From contig JACIXM010000349.1 of NCBI GenBank assembly GCA_014360395.1, positions 1 to 6,022 on the forward strand: 6,022 bases of DNA, given 5' to 3'. The position numbers and the translations under genes were made by a program. Of the stretch, positions 1-5,969 are shown piece after piece; within the stretch, counting starts at the first letter, position 1, and the number at the start of each line of letters is the position of its first letter. The stretch is from Actinotalea sp. (lineage in GTDB: Bacteria > Actinomycetota > Actinomycetes > Actinomycetales > Cellulomonadaceae). The notes under the pieces were generated by a model that did no database searches, had not been told where the DNA came from, and saw only the letters and a list, made by a program, of their open reading frames with translations.

Positions 1-938
1 GCGGCCGGGGCGGGGTCCGGCAGCGGCGGGCGCGCGCCCATCCGGCCGACGGCGCCGCGGGCCAGCCGGGCGCCCGCGTGCGCCGCGGCGAGCGGGTCGT
101 GCTCGCCGGACGTCCACGCGGCCAGGAACCCGGCGCCGAACGAGTCCCCGGCGCCGGTGGAGTCCACGGCCGCGACCGGTTCCTCCGCGACCGTGCCGAG
201 CACGCGCCCACCCGCGGCGACGACGGCGCCCGCCGCCCCGCAGGTCACGACGACCATCCCGTAGGAGGAGCTGAGCGCGACCGCCGCGTCCTCGGCGTCC
301 GCGACCCCGGTGAGCACGCGCGCCTCGTCCAGGTTGGGGAGGCACAGGTCGGCCCCCGCGGTCCACGCGAGGAACTCCGCGGGGCCCACCTCGCGCAGGA
401 ACGCCGCCGAGTTCGGGTCCACGGACACCGGCACCCCGGCCGCCCGGGCGCGGGCCAGCACGGCGAGCGCTGCCTCGCGCACGCCCGGCTCGACGAACGA
501 GTACCCGGACAGGTGCACGAGCGCCGCGTCCTCGACCAGGCCGGGCGGCACGTCCTCGGCGGTCAGGGCGAGGTTCGCGCCGCGGTCGGTGAACATCGTC
601 CGGGCGCCGTCGGGGTCGACGAGGATGATGATCCGCCCCGTCTCCCGGTCCGCGTCCGCGACGAGGCGGGCGTCGACGCCGAACGCCGCCATCGCGGCCG
701 CGTGCCGCTCGACGTCCGCCGCCGCGACCCGCCCGACGAACGTCACCGGCGCCCCGGCCCACGCCATCCAGCACGCGGTGTTCGCACCGGAGCCGCCCTC
801 GCGGCGGACGATGACCGCGCGCGTGTCCGAGTCGTGCGTCACCGGCCCCAGCGGCCGGACGACGACGTCGTCGATGACGTCCCCGACGACGACGACGACG
901 CCCCGCCGGGCCGTCGACGCCGGGCCGGCCCCGCTCAC
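1..938 (-). CDS. PfkB-family carbohydrate kinase, probable pseudouridine kinase (3' end cut by window edge)
   Basis: I translated 312 residues by hand; the last few codons and the stop lie beyond base 1. Seen: an N-terminal beta strand with GD and DD acidic pairs (residues 19-24), the first PfkB signature region GGSGAN (48-53) followed by an Ala/Gly-rich helix and FVGRV, VSVDPN (171-176), PNLDE (201-205), and the second PfkB signature DSTGAGDSF (259-267), with Asp265 as the expected catalytic base and TGAG as the anion hole. PfkB kinases are usually 300-330 residues, so little is missing. The GTG start at 938-936 overlaps the psuG stop (GTGA); the upstream Shine-Dalgarno is weak (AGG at 950-948), so translation probably depends on coupling. 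Family knowledge: psuG commonly neighbours a PfkB pseudouridine kinase that makes pseudouridine 5'-phosphate from pseudouridine and ATP. Inference: it does this here. Ribokinase acting on ribose from the two hydrolases is the main alternative. The PfkB assignment is firm; the substrate is not. Confidence 0.88.
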   Translation of the reverse strand, partial: MSGAGPASTARRGVVVVVGDVIDDVVVRPLGPVTHDSDTRAVIVRREGGSGANTACWMAWAGAPVTFVGRVAAADVERHAAAMAAFGVDARLVADADRETGRIIILVDPDGARTMFTDRGANLALTAEDVPPGLVEDAALVHLSGYSFVEPGVREAALAVLARARAAGVPVSVDPNSAAFLREVGPAEFLAWTAGADLCLPNLDEARVLTGVADAEDAAVALSSSYGMVVVTCGAAGAVVAAGGRVLGTVAEEPVAAVDSTGAGDSFGAGFLAAWTSGEHDPLAAAHAGARLARGAVGRMGARPPLPDPAPA

Positions 939-1873
939 GCCGACCGACCTGCCCAGGCCCGCGCGATCTCCCCGCCGAGGCGGATGTTGTTGACCGCGAT
1001 GTCGATGTTGACCTCGAGGCTGCGGCCGCCGGTGTGCTCGACCATCCAGGCGAGCAGGAACGGGGTCGCCTCCTTGCCGTGGATGCCCTGACGCTCGGAC
1101 TCCGCCAGGCCCTCGGCGAGCACGCGGTCGTGCAGCTCGGGGTCGAGCTGCTGCTCCACGGGCAGCGGGTTCGCCACGAGGACGGCGTTGTCCAGGCCGA
1201 GCGCGTCGTTGGCGGCCATGATCCCGGCGATCTCCTCGGCGGAGTCGACCTGCCAGTCGATCTCGTACCCCGACTCGCTGAGGTAGAAGCCCGGGTAGTG
1301 CCGGGTGCGGTAGCCGACGACGGTGACGCCGAGGGTCTCCAGGCGCTCGAGCGTCGCCGGGATGTCGAGGATCGACTTGGCCCCCGCGGAGACGACGGCG
1401 ACCGGCACGCGGGACACCATCGTGAGGTCCGCGGACTCGTCGTAGGACTCCGTCGCCCCGCGGTGCACGCCGCCGAGGCCGCCGGTGGAGAAGACCCGCA
1501 GCCCGCCCCGGTGGGCCAGGAGCGCGGTCGCGGCCACCGTCGTCGCGCCGGTGCGGCGGGCGACCATCGCGGGGCCGAGGTCGCGGCTGGACACCTTGAC
1601 CACGGACTCGTCCTCGGCGATGCGCTGCACCTGGGCGTCGTCGAGGCCCACGTGCGGCACGCCGTCGATGACGGCGATCGTCGCGGGCGTCACGCCCATG
1701 TCCAGCAGCGTCTGCTCGAAGACCCGGGCGACCTCCAGGTTCCGCGGCCGCGGGAAGCCGTGGGAGATGATCGTCGACTCCAGCGCGACGACGGGCCGGT
1801 GCTCGGCCAGGGCGTCGGCGACGGCCTCCGACAGGACGACGGGGCTGTTCCCCGCGCTCGTGTGCCTGCTCAT
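935..1873 (-). CDS. psuG: Pseudouridine-5'-phosphate glycosidase
   Basis: This 312-residue protein matches the usual length of the PsuG (YeiN/IndA) family. The enzyme interconverts pseudouridine 5'-phosphate plus water with uracil plus ribose 5-phosphate, breaking a C-C glycosidic bond in the cytoplasm; breakdown is the physiological direction. Visible family blocks: VALESTIISHGFPRP (29-43, catalytic Glu32), VVKVSSRDL (91-99, Lys93), FSTGGLGGVHRG (128-139, His137), ESADL (146-150, Asp149 as metal ligand), VSAGAKSILD (161-170) with Lys166 at the position of the E. coli Schiff-base lysine, GKEATPFLL (266-274), and VNIDIAVNN (288-296, Asn289). All expected active-site residues are present. The start at 1873 is set by a strong GAGGAGGAA just upstream and by the ATGA overlap with the MFS stop. 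The following kinase overlaps its stop by GTGA. The pair forms the classical pseudouridine degradation module. Confidence 0.97.
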   Translation of the reverse strand: MSRHTSAGNSPVVLSEAVADALAEHRPVVALESTIISHGFPRPRNLEVARVFEQTLLDMGVTPATIAVIDGVPHVGLDDAQVQRIAEDESVVKVSSRDLGPAMVARRTGATTVAATALLAHRGGLRVFSTGGLGGVHRGATESYDESADLTMVSRVPVAVVSAGAKSILDIPATLERLETLGVTVVGYRTRHYPGFYLSESGYEIDWQVDSAEEIAGIMAANDALGLDNAVLVANPLPVEQQLDPELHDRVLAEGLAESERQGIHGKEATPFLLAWMVEHTGGRSLEVNIDIAVNNIRLGGEIARAWAGRSA

Positions 1874-3114
1874 GGTTCCTCCTCAAGGTGGGGTGCTGCC
1901 GCGGCAGCGGGGACGGTGGCCACCGGGGCGACGGGCGCACCGGGGGCACGAGGGGTCGCCGGTCGGGTCAGCGCGAGCAGCGCGAACGCGCCGACGGTGG
2001 CCAGCGCCGCGAGGCCGGCGAACGCGGTGCGCAGCCCGATGACGTCGGCGACGGCGCCCATGCCCAGCGGCGCGGCGATGAGCGCCACGGCGGCCAGCAG
2101 GGAGCCGCGCGCGACGGCGGCGTCCGCCCGCTCGGGGTCCGCGGCGATGACGAACGCGATGGACGCGGCGTAGAGGTTCGCGGCGGCGAGCCCGGCGACG
2201 ACACCGGTGGCCATCGCCGGGCCGGGCGTGCGCACCACGGACAGCGCGACGGTGCCGACGACGCCCAGCACGAGGGACGCGGCCAGCAGGGTGCCGGGCC
2301 GCACGAGGCCGAGCAGCCGCGCGCCGGCGACCCGCCCGACGAGCACCGCGACCCACATCGCCGCCGTCGCCCGCGACGCGTCGGCGGTGCTCAGACCGGC
2401 GACGCTGGTCAGGTGCGTCGCGAGCCAGAAGAGGAAGCCCCACTCGACGACGACGCACAGCACCATGACGAACGGCGCCAGCCCGGCCCGTCCCCCGCCG
2501 CCCCCGCCCGACGACGACGCCGCGACCGTCGCCTCGGTCGCGGTGCGCCGCACGCCCACGAGCACCAGCGGCAGGACGACGGCGGCCACGAGCACCGCGG
2601 GGACGGCGGAGAACCCGCGCCAGCCCAGGACGCTCGCGGCCACCAGCGGCAGCGCCGCCGTCGCCACCAGCGCGCCGACGCTGTAGGAGACGTTGAGCTC
2701 GCCGATCATCCGCGCCCCGCGCACCCCGTGCAGGGCCGCGAGCAGCACCTGCCCGGCGATGAGCGTGCTGGTCAGCCCGAACCCGACGAAGAGCATCGCG
2801 GCGGCGCTGAGCACCGGGGACGGCGCGAGCGCGAGCGCCGTCGACCCGGCCGCCACCGACGCCGCGCCGAGCACGAGCACCCGGCCGCGGCCGAGCCGCC
2901 GTCGGGCGGCCTCCGCGACCGCCGAGGCGACCAGCCCGCCGGTGGCCAGGCCCGTGATGTGCAGGCTCTCCAGCGTGTGGGTCATGGCCATGTCCCGGCC
3001 CATGTACGGCAGCAGCGCGCCCAGCCCGCCCTGGATCATCGCCCCGCTGAGGATCGAGGCGAACAGGCCCAGGGTGAGGGCGTCGCGGTAGGGGCTGCCG
3101 GGCCGGGCGGTCAT
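1870..3114 (-). CDS. MFS transporter, probable nucleoside (pseudouridine) importer
   Basis: This 414-residue membrane protein has about twelve hydrophobic segments in two six-helix halves, the architecture and length of the major facilitator superfamily. The first half covers roughly residues 12-188. The central loop (about 189-211) carries the stretch SSSGGGGGG (200-208), an unusually flexible linker. The second half covers roughly 212-383. A Pro/Ala/Val-rich cytoplasmic tail follows (384-409), ending in LEEEP. The loop AEAARRRLGRGR (68-78) sits where the MFS loop 2-3 basic motif is expected. The start at 3114 is chosen because its ATGA overlaps the SDR stop, with GGGAG 10 nt upstream; the frame stays open for 150 more codons upstream, but that part is Arg/Pro-rich non-coding shadow inside the SDR gene. 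The substrate cannot be read from sequence; import of nucleosides is inferred from the operon. Sugar or product export remains possible. Confidence 0.9.
   Translation of the reverse strand: MTARPGSPYRDALTLGLFASILSGAMIQGGLGALLPYMGRDMAMTHTLESLHITGLATGGLVASAVAEAARRRLGRGRVLVLGAASVAAGSTALALAPSPVLSAAAMLFVGFGLTSTLIAGQVLLAALHGVRGARMIGELNVSYSVGALVATAALPLVAASVLGWRGFSAVPAVLVAAVVLPLVLVGVRRTATEATVAASSSGGGGGGRAGLAPFVMVLCVVVEWGFLFWLATHLTSVAGLSTADASRATAAMWVAVLVGRVAGARLLGLVRPGTLLAASLVLGVVGTVALSVVRTPGPAMATGVVAGLAAANLYAASIAFVIAADPERADAAVARGSLLAAVALIAAPLGMGAVADVIGLRTAFAGLAALATVGAFALLALTRPATPRAPGAPVAPVATVPAAAAAPHLEEEP
1876..1884 (-). promoter_or_regulatory. Strong Shine-Dalgarno of psuG, inside the MFS gene
   Basis: GAGGAGGAA precedes the psuG ATG at 1873, with the AGGAGG core ending 4 nt before the start codon. 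The same bases encode the Glu-rich end (LEEEP) of the MFS protein. It fixes the psuG start. Confidence 0.8.
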
Positions 3115-3920
3115 CGCAGGGTGGCTCCCGCGTCGAGCACGATCTCGGTCCCGGTGATGTAGCGCGCCTCGTCCGAGCACAGCCACCGCACCGCGTGGGC
3201 GACGTCGACCGGCTCCATCCGGTGGATCGGCATCGGCAGCGCGAGCGTGCCCGCGACGCCGGGGGCGGTGGCCTGCCAGTGCTCGGCCGCGGGGTTCTGC
3301 GTCATCTGGGTCCCCGTGCCACCGGGGTGGACCATCGTGACCCGGATGCTGTCGCCGGCGAGCTCGAGCGCCAGGCTCTTGAGCAGGCCGACCAGCCCGT
3401 TCTTCGCGGCCGCGTAGTGCCCGATGGTCGGCAGCGGCTTGACCGCGGCGGTCGACCCGACGAAGACGATCGACCCGCCGCGCCCGCCCGCCAGGATCGC
3501 CGGCACGGCCGCCCGGACGGTGTTCCACGTCCCGGTGAGGACGACGTCGATCATCGTCTGCCACTGCTCGGGCGTCGCCTGCCAGGTGCTCTGCGGCCAG
3601 CTCGCGACGCCGGCGTTGGCGACGACGTGGTCCAGGCGCCCGTAGGTGTCGACGGCGGCGCGGACGGCGGCCTCGAGGTCGGTGTGCGAGCGCACGTCGG
3701 CGGGCACGGCGAGCGCGCGCCCGCCGGCCGCCTCGATCGCGGCGACGGTGCCGGCCAGGTCGTCGTCGGTCGCGGTGCCGTAGGTCAGGCCCTCGACCTG
3801 CCGGGCGACGTCGCTGACGACGACGGCGGCGCCCGCCTCGGCGAGCTTGTGGGCCACTGCGCGGCCGATGCCGCGGGCGGCGCCGGTGACCAGGGCGACC
3901 TGGCCGGTGAGGTCGATCAT
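3111..3920 (-). CDS. SDR-family NAD-dependent oxidoreductase, mycofactocin-coupled type
   Basis: This 269-residue classical short-chain dehydrogenase has the dinucleotide-binding motif TGAARGIG (12-19), an acidic residue after beta-2 (Asp37, favouring NAD over NADP), ADV (74-76), NAG (102-104), catalytic Ser156, Tyr169 and Lys173 (YAAAK), and HPGG (198-201). The long loop after beta-2 (38-57, with LTYGTATDDDLAGTV) and the MID..LTGTWNTV block (123-135) resemble the SDR subgroup named mycofactocin-coupled (carveol dehydrogenase-like). In that subgroup the nicotinamide is tightly held and reoxidised through the peptide-derived cofactor mycofactocin. This is recognition from memory, not a search. 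One oddity: the usual tetrad Asn of the NLTG motif is Val127 (GTC codon at 3540-3542). The start at 3920 follows a strong GAGGAGGAG 5 nt upstream and overlaps the hydrolase stop (ATGA). The substrate is unknown; by context, a nucleoside, free ribose or a related alcohol. Confidence 0.92.
   Translation of the reverse strand: MIDLTGQVALVTGAARGIGRAVAHKLAEAGAAVVVSDVARQVEGLTYGTATDDDLAGTVAAIEAAGGRALAVPADVRSHTDLEAAVRAAVDTYGRLDHVVANAGVASWPQSTWQATPEQWQTMIDVVLTGTWNTVRAAVPAILAGGRGGSIVFVGSTAAVKPLPTIGHYAAAKNGLVGLLKSLALELAGDSIRVTMVHPGGTGTQMTQNPAAEHWQATAPGVAGTLALPMPIHRMEPVDVAHAVRWLCSDEARYITGTEIVLDAGATLR
3125..3129 (-). promoter_or_regulatory. Weak Shine-Dalgarno of the MFS gene, inside the SDR gene
   Basis: GGGAG ends 10 nt before the ATG at 3114. 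The site is weaker and further away than those of the SDR and psuG, so MFS translation probably leans on coupling to the SDR stop. Confidence 0.45.
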
Positions 3921-4930
3921 GCGGACTCCTCCTCGGTCCCCGCGACGGGCGTCACGGGCACCGCCGCGTCGCCGGCGGCGACCAGGAGGTCGACCACCTG
4001 GTCGGCGAACGCCGGGTCGGTCCGCAGCACCGGCCGGCAGCGCGCGCCCTCCTGCTCGGGGAACCCCATGTACATGCCGCGCAGGTCGCAGACCGTCTGG
4101 CCGCGCGTGCGGCCCTCGGTCGAGACGTACGCGCGGACCAGCGGCGCGAGGTCCGGCACGAGGGTGCCGGCGGCGACGGCGACCGCGAGCGCGTCGTGCA
4201 TGCAGCTGCGCCGCTCCCCGAAGGACGCCGCGGCGAAGTAGCCGATGTAGTGGTCCAGGATCCCGGCCACGTACTGCCCGAGCGTCCCGCCGGCGGCGAG
4301 GCGCTCGCGGTGGCCGTCGTCGAGGGTGGTCAGCATGGTGACGTCGAGACCGACCATGGTGACGGTCCAGCCGGCGTTGAAGACGGCAGCCGCGGCGTCC
4401 GGGTCGCACCAGATGTTCGCCTCGGCCACCTCGGTGACGTTGCCCGGCGCGAGCGCCGCCCCACCCATGATCGTGATGCCGCGGACGAGGGTCGGCAGCT
4501 CCGGGCACGCCGCGAGCGCGATCGCGACGTTCGTGAGCGGGCCGACGGCGACGACCTCCACCTCGCCGGGGTGCTCGCGGGCGATCCGGATCATCTGCTC
4601 GGCGGCGGACTCCGCGACGGGTTCGCCGAGCACGCGGCCCGTGCCCGCGTTGCCCTGACCGTCGTCGCCGTGCACGTGGTAGGCGAACACCGGCTCGGTC
4701 TGCAGCAGCGGGCGGTCGGCACCGCGGGCGACCGGCACGTCCGGCCGCCCGGCGAGGTGCACGGTGTGCAGGCAGTTGCGGGTCGCGGTGTCGAGGTCGA
4801 CGTTGCCCCACACCGATCCGACGCCGAGCAGCTCGACCGCCGGGTGCAGCGCGGCGTAGAGGATCGCGAGGGTGTCGTCGACGCCCGTGTCGCAGTCCAG
4901 GACCATCTTCACCGGCGCCGTCGTCGTCAT
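3917..4930 (-). CDS. Inosine-uridine-preferring-type nucleoside hydrolase (second of tandem pair)
   Basis: This 337-residue cytoplasmic nucleoside N-ribohydrolase hydrolyses the N-glycosidic bond of ribonucleosides to give free base and ribose. Seen: the N-terminal calcium-binding cluster LDCDTGVDD (11-19; Asp14, Asp18, Asp19), WGN (41-43), HVHGDDGQGN (85-94), VGPLTN (129-134), IMGGAA (154-159), the ribose-binding AEANIWCDP (169-177; Glu170, Asn172), VGLDVT (193-198), and the catalytic/metal MHD (244-246; His245, Asp246). The usual DxDPG Pro is replaced by Thr15. The C-terminus is slightly long and ends EEESA, the Glu run being dictated by the Shine-Dalgarno of the next gene. The ATG at 4930 overlaps the stop of hydrolase 1 (ATGA), with GGGAG 6 nt upstream. 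The frame stays open further upstream, but that part is shadow of hydrolase 1. Base preference (purine, pyrimidine or both) cannot be decided from sequence. Confidence 0.95.
   Translation of the reverse strand: MTTTAPVKMVLDCDTGVDDTLAILYAALHPAVELLGVGSVWGNVDLDTATRNCLHTVHLAGRPDVPVARGADRPLLQTEPVFAYHVHGDDGQGNAGTGRVLGEPVAESAAEQMIRIAREHPGEVEVVAVGPLTNVAIALAACPELPTLVRGITIMGGAALAPGNVTEVAEANIWCDPDAAAAVFNAGWTVTMVGLDVTMLTTLDDGHRERLAAGGTLGQYVAGILDHYIGYFAAASFGERRSCMHDALAVAVAAGTLVPDLAPLVRAYVSTEGRTRGQTVCDLRGMYMGFPEQEGARCRPVLRTDPAFADQVVDLLVAAGDAAVPVTPVAGTEEESA
3926..3934 (-). promoter_or_regulatory. Strong Shine-Dalgarno of the SDR gene, inside hydrolase 2
   Basis: GAGGAGGAG lies 5 nt before the SDR ATG at 3920. 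It is read in frame as Glu-Glu-Glu in the hydrolase 2 C-terminus (EEESA). It fixes the SDR start and suggests efficient independent reinitiation in addition to coupling. Confidence 0.8.
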
Positions 4931-5883
4931 CGCAGGCTCCCGTCCAGCTCGGTGATGCGGGAGGTGAGCAGCGCGTTGAAGGCGGCCGCGTCGACCTCGA
5001 GCGCGACGTCGGCGGTCGGGGGCAGGCCGCCCACGCCGTCGAGGTCGACGACCGTCATGCCCCGGGTCAGGGTGCCGACGTACTCGACGTCGACGTGGAC
5101 CGCGCGCGTGGCCACGAGGTCCGGGCGGATCGCGACGGCGACGGCCAGGGAGTCGTGCTGGGCGGTGCTGTCGATGCCGAGGCGCGCCCGGTGGTACTCG
5201 GTGTAGTAGTCGACCATCCCCAGCACGGCGCGGGCGACGCGGCCGCCCGACGCGCGCAGCCCCGCCCAGTCCCCGGGCGCCGTGAGCGCCTGGTGCGTGA
5301 CGTCGAGGCCGACCATGGTGATCGGCACCCCGGCGGCGACCACGCGCGCGGCTGCCTCCGGGTCGAACCAGATGTTGAACTCCGCGGCCGGGGTCATGTT
5401 GCCGAGCACCCGCGCGCCGCCGCCCATGAGGACGAGGCGCTCGAGCCGCGCGGCGACGTCGGGACGGGCGGCGACGAGCGCGGCGACGTTGGTCAGCGGC
5501 CCGAGCGCGATGAGCGTGACGGGGGCGGCGGACGCCTCGACCACGTCGACCAGGAGCTGGACCGCCCCGCGCGGGTCCGCGGCGCGCGGCGCCGGGTCCA
5601 GGACGACGCCGCCGAAGCCGTCGGCGCCGTGCGTGGACGCGTCCGCGCGGGAGTCGCGCCGGACCAGGGGGACGTCGGCGCCCGCGGCGACCGGGATGTC
5701 GTCGCGCCCGCACAGGTGCAGCAGGCGCAGCGCGTTCTCGGTCGTGTTCGCCAGGCCGGTGTTGCCCCCGACGGTCGTCAGGGCCCGGACGTCGAGCTCG
5801 GGCGAGGCGAGGGCCAGGACGATCGCCAGGGCGTCGTCGATGCCGGGGTCCGTGTCGATGACCACGGGGGTGGGGGTGCTCAT
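4927..5883 (-). CDS. Nucleoside hydrolase (first gene of operon)
   Basis: This 318-residue nucleoside N-ribohydrolase has the typical family length and is paralogous to the next gene. Seen: VIDTDPGIDDALAI (8-21; metal ligands Asp12, Asp16, Asp17), VGGNTG (38-43, Asn41), STHGADGFGG (83-92), LGPLTNVAAL (127-136), LMGGGA (152-157), EFNIWFDPEAA (168-178; Glu168 and Asn170 bind ribose), VGLDVT (191-196), and QHDSLAVAV (242-250; His243, Asp244). All residues needed for catalysis appear intact. I start it at ATG 5883, eleven residues before the metal-binding strand, with AGGAG 10 nt upstream. An in-frame GTG at 6000 would add 39 Arg/Ser-rich residues unlike the family and would lie inside the terminator hairpin, so I reject it. 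As first gene it likely sets expression of the whole operon. Substrate preference is unknown; it acts in the cytoplasm on imported or turnover nucleosides. Confidence 0.95.
   Translation of the reverse strand: MSTPTPVVIDTDPGIDDALAIVLALASPELDVRALTTVGGNTGLANTTENALRLLHLCGRDDIPVAAGADVPLVRRDSRADASTHGADGFGGVVLDPAPRAADPRGAVQLLVDVVEASAAPVTLIALGPLTNVAALVAARPDVAARLERLVLMGGGARVLGNMTPAAEFNIWFDPEAAARVVAAGVPITMVGLDVTHQALTAPGDWAGLRASGGRVARAVLGMVDYYTEYHRARLGIDSTAQHDSLAVAVAIRPDLVATRAVHVDVEYVGTLTRGMTVVDLDGVGGLPPTADVALEVDAAAFNALLTSRITELDGSLR
4937..4941 (-). promoter_or_regulatory. Shine-Dalgarno of hydrolase 2, inside hydrolase 1
   Basis: GGGAG ends 6 nt before the ATG at 4930, within the last codons of hydrolase 1. 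It is moderate in strength and supports the ATGA-overlap start. Confidence 0.6.
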
Positions 5884-5892
5884 CCTGCTGCG

Positions 5893-5900
5893 TCTCCTCT
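5893..5900 (-). promoter_or_regulatory. Ribosome binding site of nucleoside hydrolase 1
   Basis: The minus strand reads AGAGGAGA, with the AGGAG core (5898-5894) ending 10 nt before the ATG at 5883. The spacing is slightly long. It supports this ATG over the GTG 39 codons upstream and directly abuts the proximal direct repeat, so an operator-bound protein could also hinder initiation. Confidence 0.6.
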
Positions 5901-5953
5901 GCACTGCTCGTCGTGCGGCGTCCGACGTGCGCCGCGGGGCACTGCTCGTCGTG
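5901..5953. repeat. Pair of 15-bp direct repeats in the operon leader
   Basis: The sequence gcactgctcgtcgtg occurs exactly at 5901-5915 and again at 5939-5953, a 38-bp period. On the coding strand each copy reads CACGACGAGCAGTGC. Each is a weak dyad with outer CAC/GTG arms, extending to GCAC/GTGC in the copy nearer the gene. Exact duplicates of this length are unexpected in under 90 bp, even in GC-rich DNA, and the position just upstream of the first gene suits a paired operator. No regulator gene is in the window to match it with. Confidence 0.55.
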
Positions 5954-5969
5954 GTCGAGCGGTGGGACG

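Larger units (their letters stand above)
5884..5969 (-). promoter_or_regulatory. Operon leader, presumed promoter region
   Basis: This is the only non-coding gap upstream of the six coupled genes, so the operon promoter should lie here or further upstream. I see no convincing -35/-10 pair: the stretch is almost all G/C, with no TANNNT box at a usable distance. It holds a 15-bp direct repeat and the Shine-Dalgarno of the first gene. Between the repeat copies is a 6-bp inverted repeat (5915-5920 with 5930-5935) that may be chance at this GC content. The promoter call rests on position, not on a motif. Confidence 0.4.

Noticed and set aside
861..899. GAC-rich stretch with a 12-bp palindrome (861-872) and a five-unit GAC run (885-899)
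   Set aside because: It is explained by coding for the Val-rich first strand and the Asp/Val residues of the kinase N-terminus using GTC/GAC codons; no evidence of a regulatory site or microsatellite function.
78..1091. Long plus-strand open frame opposite the kinase
   Set aside because: The product is Arg/Gly/Asp-rich with no domain. The minus-strand frame carries complete PfkB motifs, so this is the antisense shadow of a high-GC gene.
1034..2173. Long plus-strand open frame across psuG and the MFS gene
   Set aside because: It has no recognisable motif and spans the junction of two well-supported minus-strand genes; absence of stops is expected at this GC content.
1888..3162. Plus-strand open frame of over 400 codons opposite the MFS gene
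   Set aside because: It is a Gly/Arg/Asp/Gln-rich low-complexity product, exactly antisense to a twelve-helix protein; not credible as a gene.
3115..3564. 150-residue N-terminal extension of the MFS protein
   Set aside because: It lies wholly inside the SDR gene in another frame and is Arg/Pro-rich with no membrane segment. The ATGA-overlap start fits all other junctions.
3195..4241. Plus-strand open frame opposite the SDR and hydrolase 2
   Set aside because: No family motif is visible and it crosses a gene junction; shadow frame.
5915..5935. 6-bp inverted repeat between the two leader repeats
   Set aside because: A gcggcg/cgccgc pair with a 9-nt gap is easily expected by chance at this GC content; mentioned only as part of the leader.
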